Notes: a model not told the origin generated them from the letters alone. Shown: positions 8,943-18,855, numbered from the stretch's first letter. The stretch is 36,437 nt of DNA from Chara braunii (GCA_003427395.1 BFEA01000835.1:451670-488106); one strand, 5' to 3'. Numbers and translations: made by a program.

Positions 8943-9395
8943 GCCCCAACACTGTACTAATTCCCCCCCACTGCACTGATGCTGTTGTTATTATTGCTTG
9001 AGGCATCTCTTCCACGCTGCTGATAAGGATCTTGGATGCACAAACACCACTCTCTGCCCCGCTGCGTTCGTGGTTGTCGCCACCGCTGTCGTCGTTGTTG
9101 TTGATGTTGTTTTTGTTGTTGTTAATGTTGTCGTTGTTGTTGATGTCGTTGTTGTTGTTGTTTTCACCCCCAATCCCCTCGACGTCCTCTTGCGCATCTC
9201 TCCCTCTGTGCTGATAGCGATCTTGAACGCACAAACACCACTCTCTGCCCCGCTGCTACCGTGGTCGTCGCCACCACCTTCGTTGTTGTTTTGTTGTTTT
9301 TGTTGTTGTCGTCGTTGTCGTTGTTGTTGTTGTTGTTGTCATCCTTTTCGCCCATTTCGCCCAATGGCTGCTCGTCGTCAGTGTTGTTGATGTTG
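8943..9395 (-). pseudogene. Asn-repeat continuation, frame-broken
   Basis: Downstream (minus strand) of the Asn-rich frame the same style of sequence continues: AAC-codon runs alternate with a conserved block. CACAAACACCACTCTCTGCC occurs at about 9039 and 9230 and encodes a GAESGVCA-like peptide on the minus strand. Stops and frame changes fall inside or next to the trinucleotide runs, as slippage would produce. It may be the broken C-terminal part of the gene at 9396-10127, or plain satellite. Confidence 0.35.
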
Positions 9396-10127
9396 TCATC
9401 CTTCCTCTCCCTTCTCGCCCGCCTCATTGTTGTCGCCGCCGTTGTTGTTGTTGTTGTTGTTGTTGTTATCATCCTTCACGCCTGTCTCGTCCATTTCGCC
9501 CATTCCCTGCTCATTGTCGTTGTTGTTGTTGTTGTTGTTGTCATCTGGGCCCACTCCTTGCCGCTCGTCCATCGCAACTACCGCCTTGTTGTCATCCTTC
9601 TCGCCCGCCTCATTGTTGTCGCCGTCGTTGTTGTTGTTGTTGTTATCATCCTTCACGCCCGTCTCGTCCGTTTCGCCCATTCCCTGCTCGTTGTCGTTGT
9701 TGTTGTTGTTGTTGTCATCCTTCTCACCCTTCGCGCCCATCACGCCCATTCCTTGCCGCTCCGCCACCGCAACTACCGCCTTTGCCATGAACCCCAGCTC
9801 CACCTCCCACCCACCTGCCTCGTCTCCACTACCCTGATGCGGATAAGTGTCACCGTCAACGTCGACACTCTCAGCGTCGACCTGATAAGAGAGCGTCATC
9901 AGGTTATCCCACCACCTGCCAGCCCCTCCCTTATGCTCATCCCTGTCCCACACAACCACTTCACGGCTCATCTCACTTTCTACTTCCCAATCCACACACC
10001 TTGCACACATCTTAGCACAGTAGTTGACCACGTCTTCCTCATCTTTCCCATCATCCTCTGCCTGCGAGACGTCGTCTTCCGTGTCACAGAAAGTATCTCC
10101 ATGTTGTAGCTCCCCCACCAACTCCAT
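9396..10127 (-). CDS. Asn/Asp-rich repeat protein of unknown function
   Basis: The frame is open from 10175 on the minus strand, and its first ATG is at 10127 (243 aa). The first 130 residues are ordinary-complexity and acidic, with four Cys near the start and Trp-rich patches. The rest is built of a 62-residue repeat: AVVA-x2-ERQG, a run of Asn, DNEQGMGE, DETGVKDD, another Asn run and DNNEAGEK. The 186-bp DNA period (9411 and 9597) is a multiple of three, and the non-Asn peptides are kept in frame, which supports past coding. An overlapping frame (10084-10290) carries plausible upstream protein and may join through a frameshift or intron near 10130. I recognise no family. The plus-strand Val/Leu-rich frames here are complements of the AAC runs. 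Confidence 0.4.
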   Translation of the reverse strand: MELVGELQHGDTFCDTEDDVSQAEDDGKDEEDVVNYCAKMCARCVDWEVESEMSREVVVWDRDEHKGGAGRWWDNLMTLSYQVDAESVDVDGDTYPHQGSGDEAGGWEVELGFMAKAVVAVAERQGMGVMGAKGEKDDNNNNNNDNEQGMGETDETGVKDDNNNNNNDGDNNEAGEKDDNKAVVAMDERQGVGPDDNNNNNNNDNEQGMGEMDETGVKDDNNNNNNNNNGGDNNEAGEKGEEG

Positions 10128-10830
10128 CACGTACCCAAATAGCTGCGCCCCTATATATTTCCTCGTCGATCTCACAGGCTGGCGCTACCCCTGCCCGCGC
10201 GTCACGGTCATCCATGTCATCAACAATAGATGCCTGGTGGCCAATCAAGGAGCCACGCACGTCTGTCGGGCGCACATACAGGCCCAGCATCCGATGAGCT
10301 CCCCTCCCCAGGCGCTAGTCGAGCCGGGGGGAACTGGGTCTTACCCGTCTGCCGGCATCGATGTGCTAGCGCTAGCACAGTCCCTTCACCCGATATCCTG
10401 AAATGTTCACTTGGGGTTCTTATAACTTGCGTTGTCACCTGTACGCACGAGTACGGATTCAGACTCATGTACTCGTACGCTAGGGGCCCCGTAGGATATT
10501 TTTCTTTTGTTAATCCGGTTTTTTTCCCCCCCTTGAATTGTAATAAGATTCTGCTGCTGATGCTCAACCAAATGTTGCTTGTTTTGTGCTGGTGCATAAC
10601 TTTTTTTTTTTTTTTTTTTCCCCTCGTACGGGGACGTAATCAAAATGTATGAGATGACGTACAGTTTACAAATATTACCTGTACGTTTCGTACCGAGAGG
10701 CCCCTTACATGTACGTTCGGTAACGTAGCTTATAACAAATGAAATCTACCTATTATTGTTTGTGTTTAATGATCATGAAGTGTGGGCTGTTGAATGTGTT
10801 TGGGGTGCGTATGACAGCATGTGAGATAAT
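10128..10830. other. No recognisable gene
   Basis: Contains short palindromic CGTACG/GTACG-rich patches (10440-10500, 10620-10740) and a T19 run near 10600. Open frames on both strands are short and lack motifs. Confidence 0.5.
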
Positions 10831-11902
10831 TTGAGTGCCAGATCTCTCACAGTGCGACCCAAAAATTGCGATACAACGAAATTGCTTGTGGTGAAAGGTG
10901 AAACTGGGTGGACGGTAATTCTCCCTACCAGCAAAAGGAGCGGGAATACCATTAAACCAGACGTAAAGGGGAATGAAAAAGAGACCCTTGTGACCCATGT
11001 TGCAGTAGGTACTGCCATGTGGACATTAAGCCATAGTGAACTTGTGTGCTTCGCGACAGGTGAACCAATCAACAGAGCCTAATACTCGGGTGAAACGGGG
11101 CTCACAATGACCAATACAAAGATTGCATGTACACCTCCTGGACTCGAAACGTGAGAGCAACAAACTAGAAAATACCAGTGGAAAACAGGGACATGTTACC
11201 GGTTCCGATCCCGGTGGTCCAATCCCGCTTCCCCCCAAGTTTATAGCCCCCTGAGAATGTTACTGACATTTACTGGAAAAAAAAGTCTGTAAGACTGAAA
11301 ATCCAGTCTTTTCAAATAGGAAATGAAAGAATAATATGATAACACATCATGTTCCGCCCCTAAAGAAAGCCTAGTTCACCGTCCTAGATGTCGGCTTCGG
11401 CCTACTCCCCAACCTTAACTTACTCCCCTTTACTCCCATCTTTGTTCTTGGACGAAAAAGAACCCGTTCCTTCTCCCTATCACGACCTTCCCCAACATCT
11501 CCCCCGTCTTTTGCCGCCCCAATTCGGCTGCAGACCTTTTCCAACGCGGCAAACACAAAATACGAGGGATGATGGCGAGAGACCATTCGGGGATGGACTT
11601 GGCAAGGGGACTGTAGGAGATTCTGTAGAAAATCCGCCTGACGGACCTCGCTGCTACAAACATATGCCTACAAGCCTATCGTCGAGAACCATATACTCAC
11701 TCTAATTTTTTGGCCATTGCTTCTGATCTTAATGCTAAGGAACGTGAGTTATATGGTGATAACCCGACCCTGCATCCCTTATAGGATAGTAATTACACTC
11801 GATATGGGGGATTTAATGTCTCTGTTTTGGAGACTGCTTTGATAAGGCGCCGACTTGATATGCAGCGTGCCCCTTCGGGTGGCGGCCTGGACCATTGTTC
11901 GC
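10831..11902. other. Unrecognised sequence with short open frames
   Basis: A plus-strand frame (10831-11082, 83 codons) has normal amino-acid composition but no ATG near its start. It could only be an internal exon. Around 11138-11220 two tRNA B-box-like words occur (GACTCGAAAC, GGTTCCGATCC) without a matching A-box. 11388-11705 is open on both strands with no motif. Confidence 0.35.
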
Positions 11903-12469
11903 ATGGTTGTGCTTATATTCTACATGCTCCTACCCACTACACCGCTCTTGTCTGTGCCTTTAGTTCTTGGGAATTATGGAATGGCAGTGCTATGGTATAC
12001 TGCCATCTGTGATCTTGTGCGTAATTACCCTAACCTGCTACTGTTCCAGGTCATTGACCCTATGGGTACCTCGTGCACTTCCATGCATGCCTCTACACCT
12101 ATCTTTGTGTCCGTCTCCGTACCTGTCTTTGTGCCTGTTTCTGTGTCTGTCTCCTTCCAGATTACTGACTCTATGGGTACCTCGTGTGCTTCAGTCCCCA
12201 CCTTTGCACCTGTCTATGTGCCTGCTTCCGCCTCTGTTTCCATGGCCGTTTTTGTGTCTGTCTTCGTGCCTATCTCCATGTTTGTCACCGTGCTTGCTTT
12301 AGTCTTCATTCCCCCACATGGTGCACTAACACTGTGTGACCTCCTTCTTTGTGAGATCAATAACACAATTACATTTGGTTGTGGAAAGCATCGGCTTTGT
12401 CGACATCTCTACAACTGTATAATTTTTCGGGCCCTGTCAGCAGGGATGCCACCTGTATCCGGATTATGA
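11903..12469 (+). CDS. Val-rich, membrane-like open frame with a 37-residue repeat
   Basis: The frame is open from 11855. The first ATG is 11903 (188 codons). The N-terminus has hydrophobic stretches that resemble a signal anchor or membrane segments (residues 1-35). Next come two 37-residue units (DNA period 111, at about 12044 and 12155), each with PMGTSC or SMGTSC and then alternating Val/Pro/Ser from TCTGTGTC-type hexamers. The end is Cys/His-rich. The 111-bp period preserves frame, but the hexamer periodicity may just be low-complexity DNA. No family recognised. Confidence that it is translated is low. Confidence 0.25.
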   Translation: MVVLIFYMLLPTTPLLSVPLVLGNYGMAVLWYTAICDLVRNYPNLLLFQVIDPMGTSCTSMHASTPIFVSVSVPVFVPVSVSVSFQITDSMGTSCASVPTFAPVYVPASASVSMAVFVSVFVPISMFVTVLALVFIPPHGALTLCDLLLCEINNTITFGCGKHRLCRHLYNCIIFRALSAGMPPVSGL

Positions 12470-12762
12470 ACATCCTCTACATCCAGATGCAGTATGTCTC
12501 ATCTGTGTCTGCGGGCGCTATAGCGAATGTGCACTTAACTTTGATGGTGAGCGCCCCACAATCGTCATGGCCTACAACTTGCACACCCTCTGCTGTGCAT
12601 GCTTTAGAGGTATGGTTGATGGTTGATGATAGCTGCCCTGACTCCTATTGTGACGAAGTTGCTTACCTGAATGGTTTTCGTCCCGTAGAGCAGCGGGAGG
12701 GCTGCTTCCATCGCCCACATCCTTATGACAATTGTCCTATCTGTCGTGAGGGTCTTACTTAG
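12423..12762 (+). pseudogene. Cys/His-rich fragment spread over two frames
   Basis: In one frame, 12423-12630 encodes about 65 codons with nine Cys and several His, including HPDAVCLICVCG. After its stop, the next frame continues to 12762 with another Cys/His block, HPYDNCPIC. The two HP-D-x-C-x-IC motifs look like repeats of one zinc-binding unit split by a frameshift. The zinc-binding role and relation to the preceding Val-rich frame are inference. No family is named. Confidence 0.3.
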
Positions 12763-12778
12763 AAGTACCTTGCATGCT

Positions 12779-13203
12779 GACAAAAATGTGCAGGTGCGCT
12801 GAAAAGAGTGTACAAGCATGTGCAAAGGTGGGAAACCCTTCACTAAAACTGCAAAACAGTGAAAAATGCAGTAAAAGAGGAACATAAGTTTGTGCCATTT
12901 TACTTTGTTTGTACCCTGCACCCTAACACTCTCAAAGAAAAAGTCCGGATGGTGAAAATGAGAATGAAAAATGAAGAAGGAAGTGCATGTGTGCTGAAAA
13001 GCGAACGTGGTAGACTCTTCACCAAAACTGCAAAACTGTGAAAGAAAGAAGAATGCAGTAAAACAAAGAAGATGTTTGGGTCACCTTTTTTTATTTTTGA
13101 TCCCTTTGCCTATGGATTTTGTGAAAGAAAGAAAAATGTAGTAAAAGAAAGAAGATATTTGTGTCACATTTTTTGATTTTTTATCCCTCTGCCTATGTGT
13201 TTT
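12779..13203 (+). repeat. A-rich tandem repeats (83 bp, and a longer diverged unit)
   Basis: GTGAAAGAAAGAA starts at 13038 and 13121, and both units run through GCAGTAAAA or GTAGTAAAA, TTTGNGTCAC, a T run and CCTNTGCCTATG (period 83). The CTGCAAAACNGTGAAA word and its surroundings also occur near 12847 and 13028, giving an outer repeat of about 185 bp that starts near 12779. Confidence 0.75.
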
Positions 13204-13389
13204 CCTTTTCTGCTCCTCTCTTCCTTGTGCTTAACACCTCTTCCTTCACTCTGCCTCTTTCTCATAACGTGCAAGTGGGTTGTTATGGCATACGGGGATG
13301 GTGGCAGCTCGCGCTCAACTTCATCAACGTGGCGAGCCATGTACGTTAGAGGCACGGTGGAGGCGGCGTTAAAAAAACTTAGAAACTGA
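13195..13389 (+). CDS. Small open frame with signal-peptide-like start
   Basis: An ATG-started frame of 64 codons. Residues 1-26 are hydrophobic and end in a Cys-Lys-Trp turn, like a secretory signal. The remainder is Ser/Arg-rich and ends in AALKKLRN. It begins inside the A-rich repeat array, has no promoter signal and no recognised family, so it may be chance. Confidence 0.15.
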   Translation: MCFPFLLLSSLCLTPLPSLCLFLITCKWVVMAYGDGGSSRSTSSTWRAMYVRGTVEAALKKLRN

Positions 13390-13877
13390 ATGATTTCAAT
13401 GTGTTTTTGTTTCTTATTTTTATCCTTTGTTCAATGCATTTTTTTTGGTGAAACATTGAAAGAATAAGAATATGGTGAACCAAAGAATAAGAGGACACTG
13501 TTTTGTGTGATTCTCGTTTGTCTGTCTCTTTGCTTGTCTGTCCTTTCATTTTTCTTTTCTTCACTCATCTTATTTCTTCTTCCACTTCACGTGCTTACGC
13601 TCTGTCTTTTGTGACAGTATATATCTTTATCTATATATATATATTTCTTTTAATCACATAAAATTCGGTTTTCGAGAGTTGTTACAGTTCTGGTGTTGGT
13701 TGCTGTGCTTAACCTGCTCAGAGAGTTCTCTCTCTGATAACGGGTGATAATGGGTCACGACGCGTCACTCACCAAATGTGAAAAAGACAAAAGTAGGTTA
13801 AGAGTACCTTCCCACGTTCTTGTGTGAAATGCATTTACATTTTGCATATTTGGCGAGTGGGGCGGGGAGGCTTAATC
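13390..13877. other. AT-rich, no recognisable gene
   Basis: Contains T-rich runs, a TATATATC/(TA)n stretch (13617-13650) and a TCACGACGCGTCAC word (13753-13768). No supported feature. Confidence 0.5.
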
Positions 13878-14100
13878 TTTTTTTTTTTTTTTTTTTTTTG
13901 GAAACCGCCCGTATGGGAGTTAGGGATGCTGGTGCGAGCAGACACCTCTATCTCCCTCGGAAAGGCTCCATCTATTGGTGGGGAGCAACACCTGTTGGAA
14001 ATCGGATCCAACGTCCCTTCCACAAAAAACATTTCAATCGCACTGAGTTGTTTCTGACTGTCTTCCAACCTGCCAGCATTGACTGCCCTCGAGACAAGGG
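13878..14100 (-). mobile_element. Poly(A)-tailed retroposon, family B copy 2
   Basis: A T22 run (13878-13899) precedes GATGCTGGTGCGAGCAGACA, GGCTCCATCTATTGGTGGGG, CACCTGTTGGAAATCGG and ATCCAACGTCCC. At 14078 it ends with CATTGACTGCCCTCGAGA, a block also found at 28199 and 18809. Read on the minus strand, the T run is a 3' poly(A) tail. Non-coding. Confidence 0.65.
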
Positions 14101-14241
14101 ATTGATTGAGCAGGAGGGTGAGCACTCAACTAGGGAGGAGAAGGGGGTCTCTTCAGGCCTGCTGCGGGGCACCCAAACTATGTAACCATCTAGCCCCCTT
14201 CTGCCTGGAGTTGCAGCCTTCGAGCCTCTCTCTCCCTCACT

Positions 14242-15782
14242 CTAGTCCATACCACTCGAGATCCACCATTGATAGACTATGAGGCGGAAAGGGGTTGGGA
14301 AATCCAAGGGGGAGCGCAGCGGTATTGCTGCATCCACCTTAGTCCAGTCTTTAAAGCAGATGATGTAATCTCGTCTCAAGTTATCCTCCTCCTCTCCGCA
14401 TTCTGGGAGACTGCCTCCTTCCCAACGGACATAAGCTACTGTACCCCCTTGGTCACTTCCCAACCAATCCCTTGAGAATTGCTCGATAACCTGTGTTATG
14501 TCCTTTTTGGTATGAGTTTGATCCATTTTAGCTTTCATTGTCTGCCGTTGTATTGTAAGTTCATCCTGAACATATTGTTTGATTAGCTCGGTCATTTCCC
14601 CGTCCTCTAATCTTACTTTTTCAATACATAATATGCACCGTCTCCTCCACAAAGCCCAAAGAACGACCCTCCTCTCGATCTTGAACACGTTCTCTTCAAA
14701 AATGTTGTTCGTAGGGGGGAGCCATGTTTCACACCGAAGTGCTCTCCAGTCCCATGGCCATTCAGACTTTGTGCCAGTGACCTCCAAATCCTATCCCACC
14801 GGCGCCAAGTGAGGATCGCCCCTGGACATTGTAGAAAAATGTACTCTATAGTCTCGAGGATCTTGTGGGCAGGAAAGACTGTCAGACAGGATGTGCACTA
14901 TGGTGTGGCTAAATCCTTTTGTTCCAAATATGTTCGATCAATCAGCCAATCGTTTGTGGGGAGGCAGCGGTGTTCTATCTGCCATTGCAGGGATGCCATC
15001 TTTGTTGGTCTGGCCTTTGTGGCGGTGAACCAGCAGATGGGCCAGAGGCAGTCCCTTCCCACATTCAGATGGGACATCCAGCGCTCTCGCATGGTGCTCT
15101 TAAGATCAACCCGAGGCCTGAGAAGCCAGTATGTAGCGCTCATAGACAGATCGAACAGTTTCTTGATTTTTCTGGATCTGATCCTGCCGGACGGGTTCCA
15201 TTGCCGTTCCAACGGGTCAACGGGGAGTTTGGCAAGCGGGATTTTCGGGAGGAAAGCTACCCATTGAACGAGTCCACCTTCTGCCACCTTCTCTTCTCAT
15301 CGTGCGGATGCCTTACGAGACAATTCTCCGATCCCCAGTGCAAGAGGGTTACCAACACGTCCTCCTCTCGTATTTCCATCACCCTACCTACATTCTCACT
15401 ATCCCCCGTCATTGCGACCCAGTCCCCTTTCCGGAATCTCGGCCCCCTTCGCAAAATGCGCACCCAGTCCAGGGGAATAGAGAAGATTAATTGGTCCAGA
15501 TTTTGTTCAATGTGGTGACAGTACTTCAAGCCGGACCTGGGGTGTGCTATCTCGCAGCGATTCCGTACAGTCGTTGATCAACTTGATCCATTTGTCTCCT
15601 TCATGTTTACACTTTCCTGAATGTATCTGACTGCAATTACAGCCACACTTGGATGAATATGACAACAATCTTGTCCAGAGCTTAGCGGGGAAAAAGTTGA
15701 GTGTCCCCTTCCTATGTTCTGAGACTCTGAGTGGGGCTTGAATGATCTGGCACTTTCTTCCAATAGATAGAGTAGCAGCCAC
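14242..15782 (-). pseudogene. LINE 3' fragment (reverse-transcriptase C-terminal and zf-RVT region)
   Basis: Minus-strand frames 15507-15782, 15257-15529, 14898-15287 and 14242-14787 are successive pieces of one broken polyprotein. The order fits plant non-LTR elements: a WRxxHRCLPT-like helix, here WQIEHRCLPTNDWL, leads to a zf-RVT site with CTSC and FLQCP near 14800-14880, then LWALWRRRCI near 14680. The histidine of the zf-RVT motif is Tyr here (EYIFLQC). The frame changes at about 15270, at a TAG near 14890 and again near 14780. The endonuclease and catalytic RT domains are absent. The copy is 5'-truncated and dead. No poly(A) is visible at its 3' end. Confidence 0.7.
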
Positions 15783-15838
15783 TTTGGGAGGCGATGGAGT
15801 AGCGATGCTCCTTCGCTTTGTTGGACCTTGCTACACTA

Positions 15839-16147
15839 TGGCATTTGGATGCCTTTCTGGACCAGGTGCATTTGGGTGAGTCCAACCTTTTTGTCATATC
15901 TGGACAATTAGGAGAGACGCAGGTTGACTGGTGTAGTGGAGCTTGAACTTGCTCGCCCTTTACATTCCACATGCATTTGGATGCCTTTGTGGACCACGTG
16001 CATTATCCAATAATGATCCAGTACTTGACTTTCTACATGCATTTGGATGCCTTTCTGGACCAGGTGGATTATCCTATAACGATCCAGTACTTAGACTTTC
16101 TACATGCATTTGGATGCCTTTCTCGACCAGGCACATTATCCAGATTT
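15839..16147 (+). repeat. 66-67-bp tandem array
   Basis: ATGCATTTGGATGCCTTT starts at 15971, 16037 and 16104, followed by GGACCANGTG, TTATCC and GATCCAGTACTT. An earlier partial unit (GCATTTGGATGCC) is at 15841. The last unit runs directly into the tRNA-SINE at 16150. Confidence 0.9.
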
Positions 16148-16149
16148 AC

Positions 16150-16229
16150 TAGTGAAGGGCTCGAACTCGGCCCCTCTTCGTCTTTCTGGGTTTGCTCAAG
16201 AAGTAGGCAGCCACTGCGTCACTCTCACG
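16150..16229 (-). mobile_element. tRNA-derived SINE head
   Basis: On the minus strand, TGACGCAGTGG (16211-16221) matches the Pol III A-box with one mismatch, and GAGTTCGAGCC (16158-16168) is a near-perfect B-box, 43 bp apart. GTGA at the 5' side pairs with TCAC at the 3' side, as in a worn acceptor stem. D and anticodon stems do not fold well, so it is a SINE promoter, not a tRNA gene. It is followed on its own strand by the 66-bp array. Confidence 0.6.
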
Positions 16230-16245
16230 TGCCCCATTTCGGCGG

Positions 16246-16826
16246 TGGGGAGGGTTCTCAAGCTGCACTGACTTATGTATGCATACTGACAGTAACTTGT
16301 GAGCGCACCTTTTTTTCCGGACTCCTCTCCATTTCTCTTCTCCTACCTCCTTTTGCTGCGAAGATGCCACCACACCTGAATCGCCTCTTGAACGTTTTTT
16401 TTGCCGCATAATATGGTGGGTCTAGTGTCGCTTGAAGGTGGGGAGTGACCTGAGAAGTCGTGGAACATTAGCGAGCTATGTTGCACGCCTGGTCATGACC
16501 GGGGATGAAAAATCGGCCGCGGGTCATGGCCGACGGCCGAATCGGTCCGGTTCGGCCACGGCCGACCAGCCAAGTTTGGTGCAGCATTTTTTTTTCATAT
16601 TTTAGCACACAAACAAAAAAGAAAAAAAAAAAGGCCCGTAGGGCTGTTTCGGCCCTTTTCAAGGTGCCAGTGGGTAGGGTGTGTGTGTGGGGGGTGGGTC
16701 CAGGCCCAGGCAACGGCAAAGCTGTTGCCATTTCAGATAAATGCAGACATTTGTCTGAAACGGCAACAGTTGATGCTGTCGCCATTATGCTGCCGCTGTC
16801 TAGCCGTGCCGCCGCCATATCTGCGG

Positions 16827-16831
<5 letters not shown>
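16246..16831. other. No gene; GGCC-rich palindromic DNA at 16497-16575
   Basis: 16497-16575 contains CGGCCGCGGGTCATGGCC and related words. A similar GGCCGCGGCC/GGCCATGGCC block lies at 17465-17580, on the other side of the GA run and gap. An A-rich run is at 16614-16633 and a GTGTGTG stretch near 16680. Confidence 0.45.

Positions 16832-16912
<81 letters not shown>
16832..16912. repeat. (GA)n microsatellite bordering an assembly gap
   Basis: A perfect GA run of about 80 bp stops exactly at the first N. Confidence 0.95.
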
Positions 16913-17243
16913 NNNNNNNNNNNNNNNNNNNNNNNNNNNNNNNNNNNNNNNNNNNNNNNNNNNNNNNNNNNNNNNNNNNNNNNNNNNNNNNNNNNNNNNN
17001 NNNNNNNNNNNNNNNNNNNNNNNNNNNNNNNNNNNNNNNNNNNNNNNNNNNNNNNNNNNNNNNNNNNNNNNNNNNNNNNNNNNNNNNNNNNNNNNNNNNN
17101 NNNNNNNNNNNNNNNNNNNNNNNNNNNNNNNNNNNNNNNNNNNNNNNNNNNNNNNNNNNNNNNNNNNNNNNNNNNNNNNNNNNNNNNNNNNNNNNNNNNN
17201 NNNNNNNNNNNNNNNNNNNNNNNNNNNNNNNNNNNNNNNNNNN
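16913..17243. other. Assembly gap (331 N)
   Basis: Unsequenced. The true length is unknown. Open frames crossing it are artefacts. Confidence 0.99.
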
Positions 17244-17664
17244 GCAGGGGCCGCCTTTTTTTTTTTTTTCATGTTTTGCCGACCCTTCCCCTACGCACCT
17301 GCGTCGACGAACTGCAATTCGGGGGACGCATGAATTTTCCCAGCCCACCCTGCCAGACCCATGTCTAGGACCCCCCCGTTTTTTATTTTTTTGTCGGTCT
17401 GCCACTTCGAGGGGGTGCCCCGCCCCCTCCCCACCCGAAACCCGCTCCCCGCTCCTGAAACCCCCTCCCCGACCGGCCTCGGCCGCGGCCGAAAGTTCAT
17501 GACCGGAGCGGCCATGGCCGGGGGGGTTCCGGCCATGGCCGGCGGTCGCGGCCATGCCCGAACTCGGCCGCGGCCAGGGGGGAACATAGTTAGCGAGATG
17601 AATCTTCCCGGGTTTTGTTCTCTCGGCTTCATTCCAGTGTAGTGTGCCACTAAGAATGCCAGGG
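17244..17664. other. GC-rich, no recognisable gene
   Basis: C-rich stretch (17365-17465), then 17465-17580 packed with GGCC-centred palindromes (GGCCGCGGCC, GGCCATGGCC). No coding evidence. Confidence 0.5.
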
Positions 17665-17843
17665 TTGAACCACCAGTGGTGCATCTGGCCGACATTTTCC
17701 TCCGTTGCAGTGCGCATGCGGCGGCGAGTTTCGGGGTTCGTTCTAGCGGAGCAAAAAGAAGGTTCGCGCCGGTTCTTTTTTTTTTTCGCACACGGGGCTT
17801 TCGAGGGCTGGCAAGGGAAGGGTCAAGAGTGCCGTTGGTTCAA
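17665..17843. mobile_element. TTAA-type MITE, copy b (diverged)
   Basis: Left end TTGAACCACCAG and right end CCGTTGGTTCAA form a short inverted repeat one base different from the family ends. The interior shares GCAAAAAGAAGGTTCG and a T run with the family. 179 bp. Confidence 0.5.
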
Positions 17844-17868
17844 TTTGGAAAGTGATACAGCTGAAGGT

Positions 17869-17889
17869 GGGGGGGGGGGGGGGGGGGGG
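17869..17889 (+). repeat. G21 homopolymer
   Basis: G run just after MITE copy b. Confidence 0.95.
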
Positions 17890-18112
17890 ATGTGGGACTG
17901 CATCAACATGTGCGGAAGGGGATGGGAACGTCGCAACGGGTTAAAATATGGTTTAGAATTTCTTTTGGGGGGACAACAGCCAGGGTCTGAATGATCAGAA
18001 GAATTGCATTGTCCCCAAAGAGATTAAATCGCTGATGGGGTCTTTCAATGGGCCACTGCACATGGGACTCGGCAGGTGCAGATGCCCACCCACCAATAGA
18101 AAGGAGCCCATC

Positions 18113-18305
18113 TTGAACCACCACCACTACTTCCAAGGCACTGTTCTCCGGGGCTGGGAATGCCCTGCGTGCCAAAAAAATACTGGACCGGCATGGGCCT
18201 CCTATTTTACCAGGCATTTTGCTCCGGAGGCCGAGCCCCGAAAGTTGCAGCTGCATGCATGCCTCATATTGTATTCTTCGGCTGGGTATCGTACGGGTAG
18301 TTTAA
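18113..18305. mobile_element. TTAA-type MITE, copy c
   Basis: Left end TTGAACCACCACCA, right end GGGTAGTTTAA. The interior has CCCTGCGTGCCAAAAAAA, GGCCTCCTATTTTACCAGGC and ATTTTGCTCCGGAG, matching copy d block for block. A further partial interior (CCCTGGGCGCCACAAGAAAG, about 18348-18400) follows it. Confidence 0.6.
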
Positions 18306-18428
18306 ACAGGCAGTATACCCGGGCCACTTTTTTGCAGGGGCTCAAAATGCCCTGGGCGCCACAAGAAAGACGAACCTGCACGGGCTGCCTCTTTTTTCTT
18401 TTTTCTTCCCTTTTTTTATAATTAATGC

Positions 18429-18678
18429 CCATTTATTTCGATTTATGCGTGTCATCCTTGCACAGGGGCCATGCTAATGGTTCCAATTTGGACAGATGTC
18501 CCAAAGGACATGGGGGCCTCCTTTTGGCTGAAGACCCCACTGATACTGAGCGGCAGGGGGATGGAGCTAACTGTCTCAGCTGGTCGGCACCAAACGTAAT
18601 GCAGGACGCGGCCATGGGGATTGAACCTACGACCTTCTGAATGCCACTTTCATGAAAAACCAATTGAGGTAAACAGCA
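18429..18678 (-). mobile_element. tRNA/U6 composite retroelement, copy 1
   Basis: Read on the minus strand. A tRNA-like head has an A-box TACCTCAATTGG (18660-18671), CATTCAGAAGGTCGTAGG as in the SINEs at 7158 and 34303, and a B-box GGTTCAATCC (near 18620-18629). About 95 bp of linker ends in AGCCAAAAGGAGGCC. The 3' half (18509 down to 18429) is U6-derived: GTCCTTTGGGAC, AAATTGGAAC, TTAGCATGGCCCCTG, GCAAGGATGACACGC and ATAAATCGA. The U6 ACAGAGA box is deleted (TTGGAAC runs straight into CATTAGC), so the RNA could not splice. An A-rich tail (TATAAAAAAAG) follows, as after LINE-mediated insertion. The same architecture at 19545-19770 argues that this is a mobile unit and not an isolated U6 pseudogene. 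Confidence 0.65.
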
Positions 18679-18855
18679 TTGAGAAAACCGAAAAAAGGAA
18701 AATGAGGGGAGAAAGTTGCAAGAGATCTTCCCTTTCCCTCATTTTTTTTATTTTTTTTTTGCTTTTTTTGCTTTTTTTTGGTTTTCTGAATCTGTACACT
18801 ATGAACAGCATTGATTGCCCTCCCACGAGGGGATAACATGGTGTACCCTTGGTGT

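Noticed and set aside
8900-9800. CRISPR-like array
   Set aside because: The repeats are trinucleotide runs with diverged blocks, not uniform repeats and unique spacers, and the DNA is eukaryotic.
9261-10109. Long plus-strand Val/Leu/Ser-rich frame
   Set aside because: It mirrors AAC runs on the minus strand, where the non-repeat peptides are conserved and the composition is plausible.
11197-11220. tRNA-like B-box GGTTCCGATCCCGGTGG
   Set aside because: No A-box at proper distance and no acceptor pairing.
16733-17368. Arg-Glu and Ser-Leu frames across GA runs and N block
   Set aside because: Microsatellite and gap translation. The same applies to 27017-27455.
18429-18509. Functional U6 snRNA gene
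   Set aside because: The ACAGAGA box is deleted and no U6 promoter is upstream.
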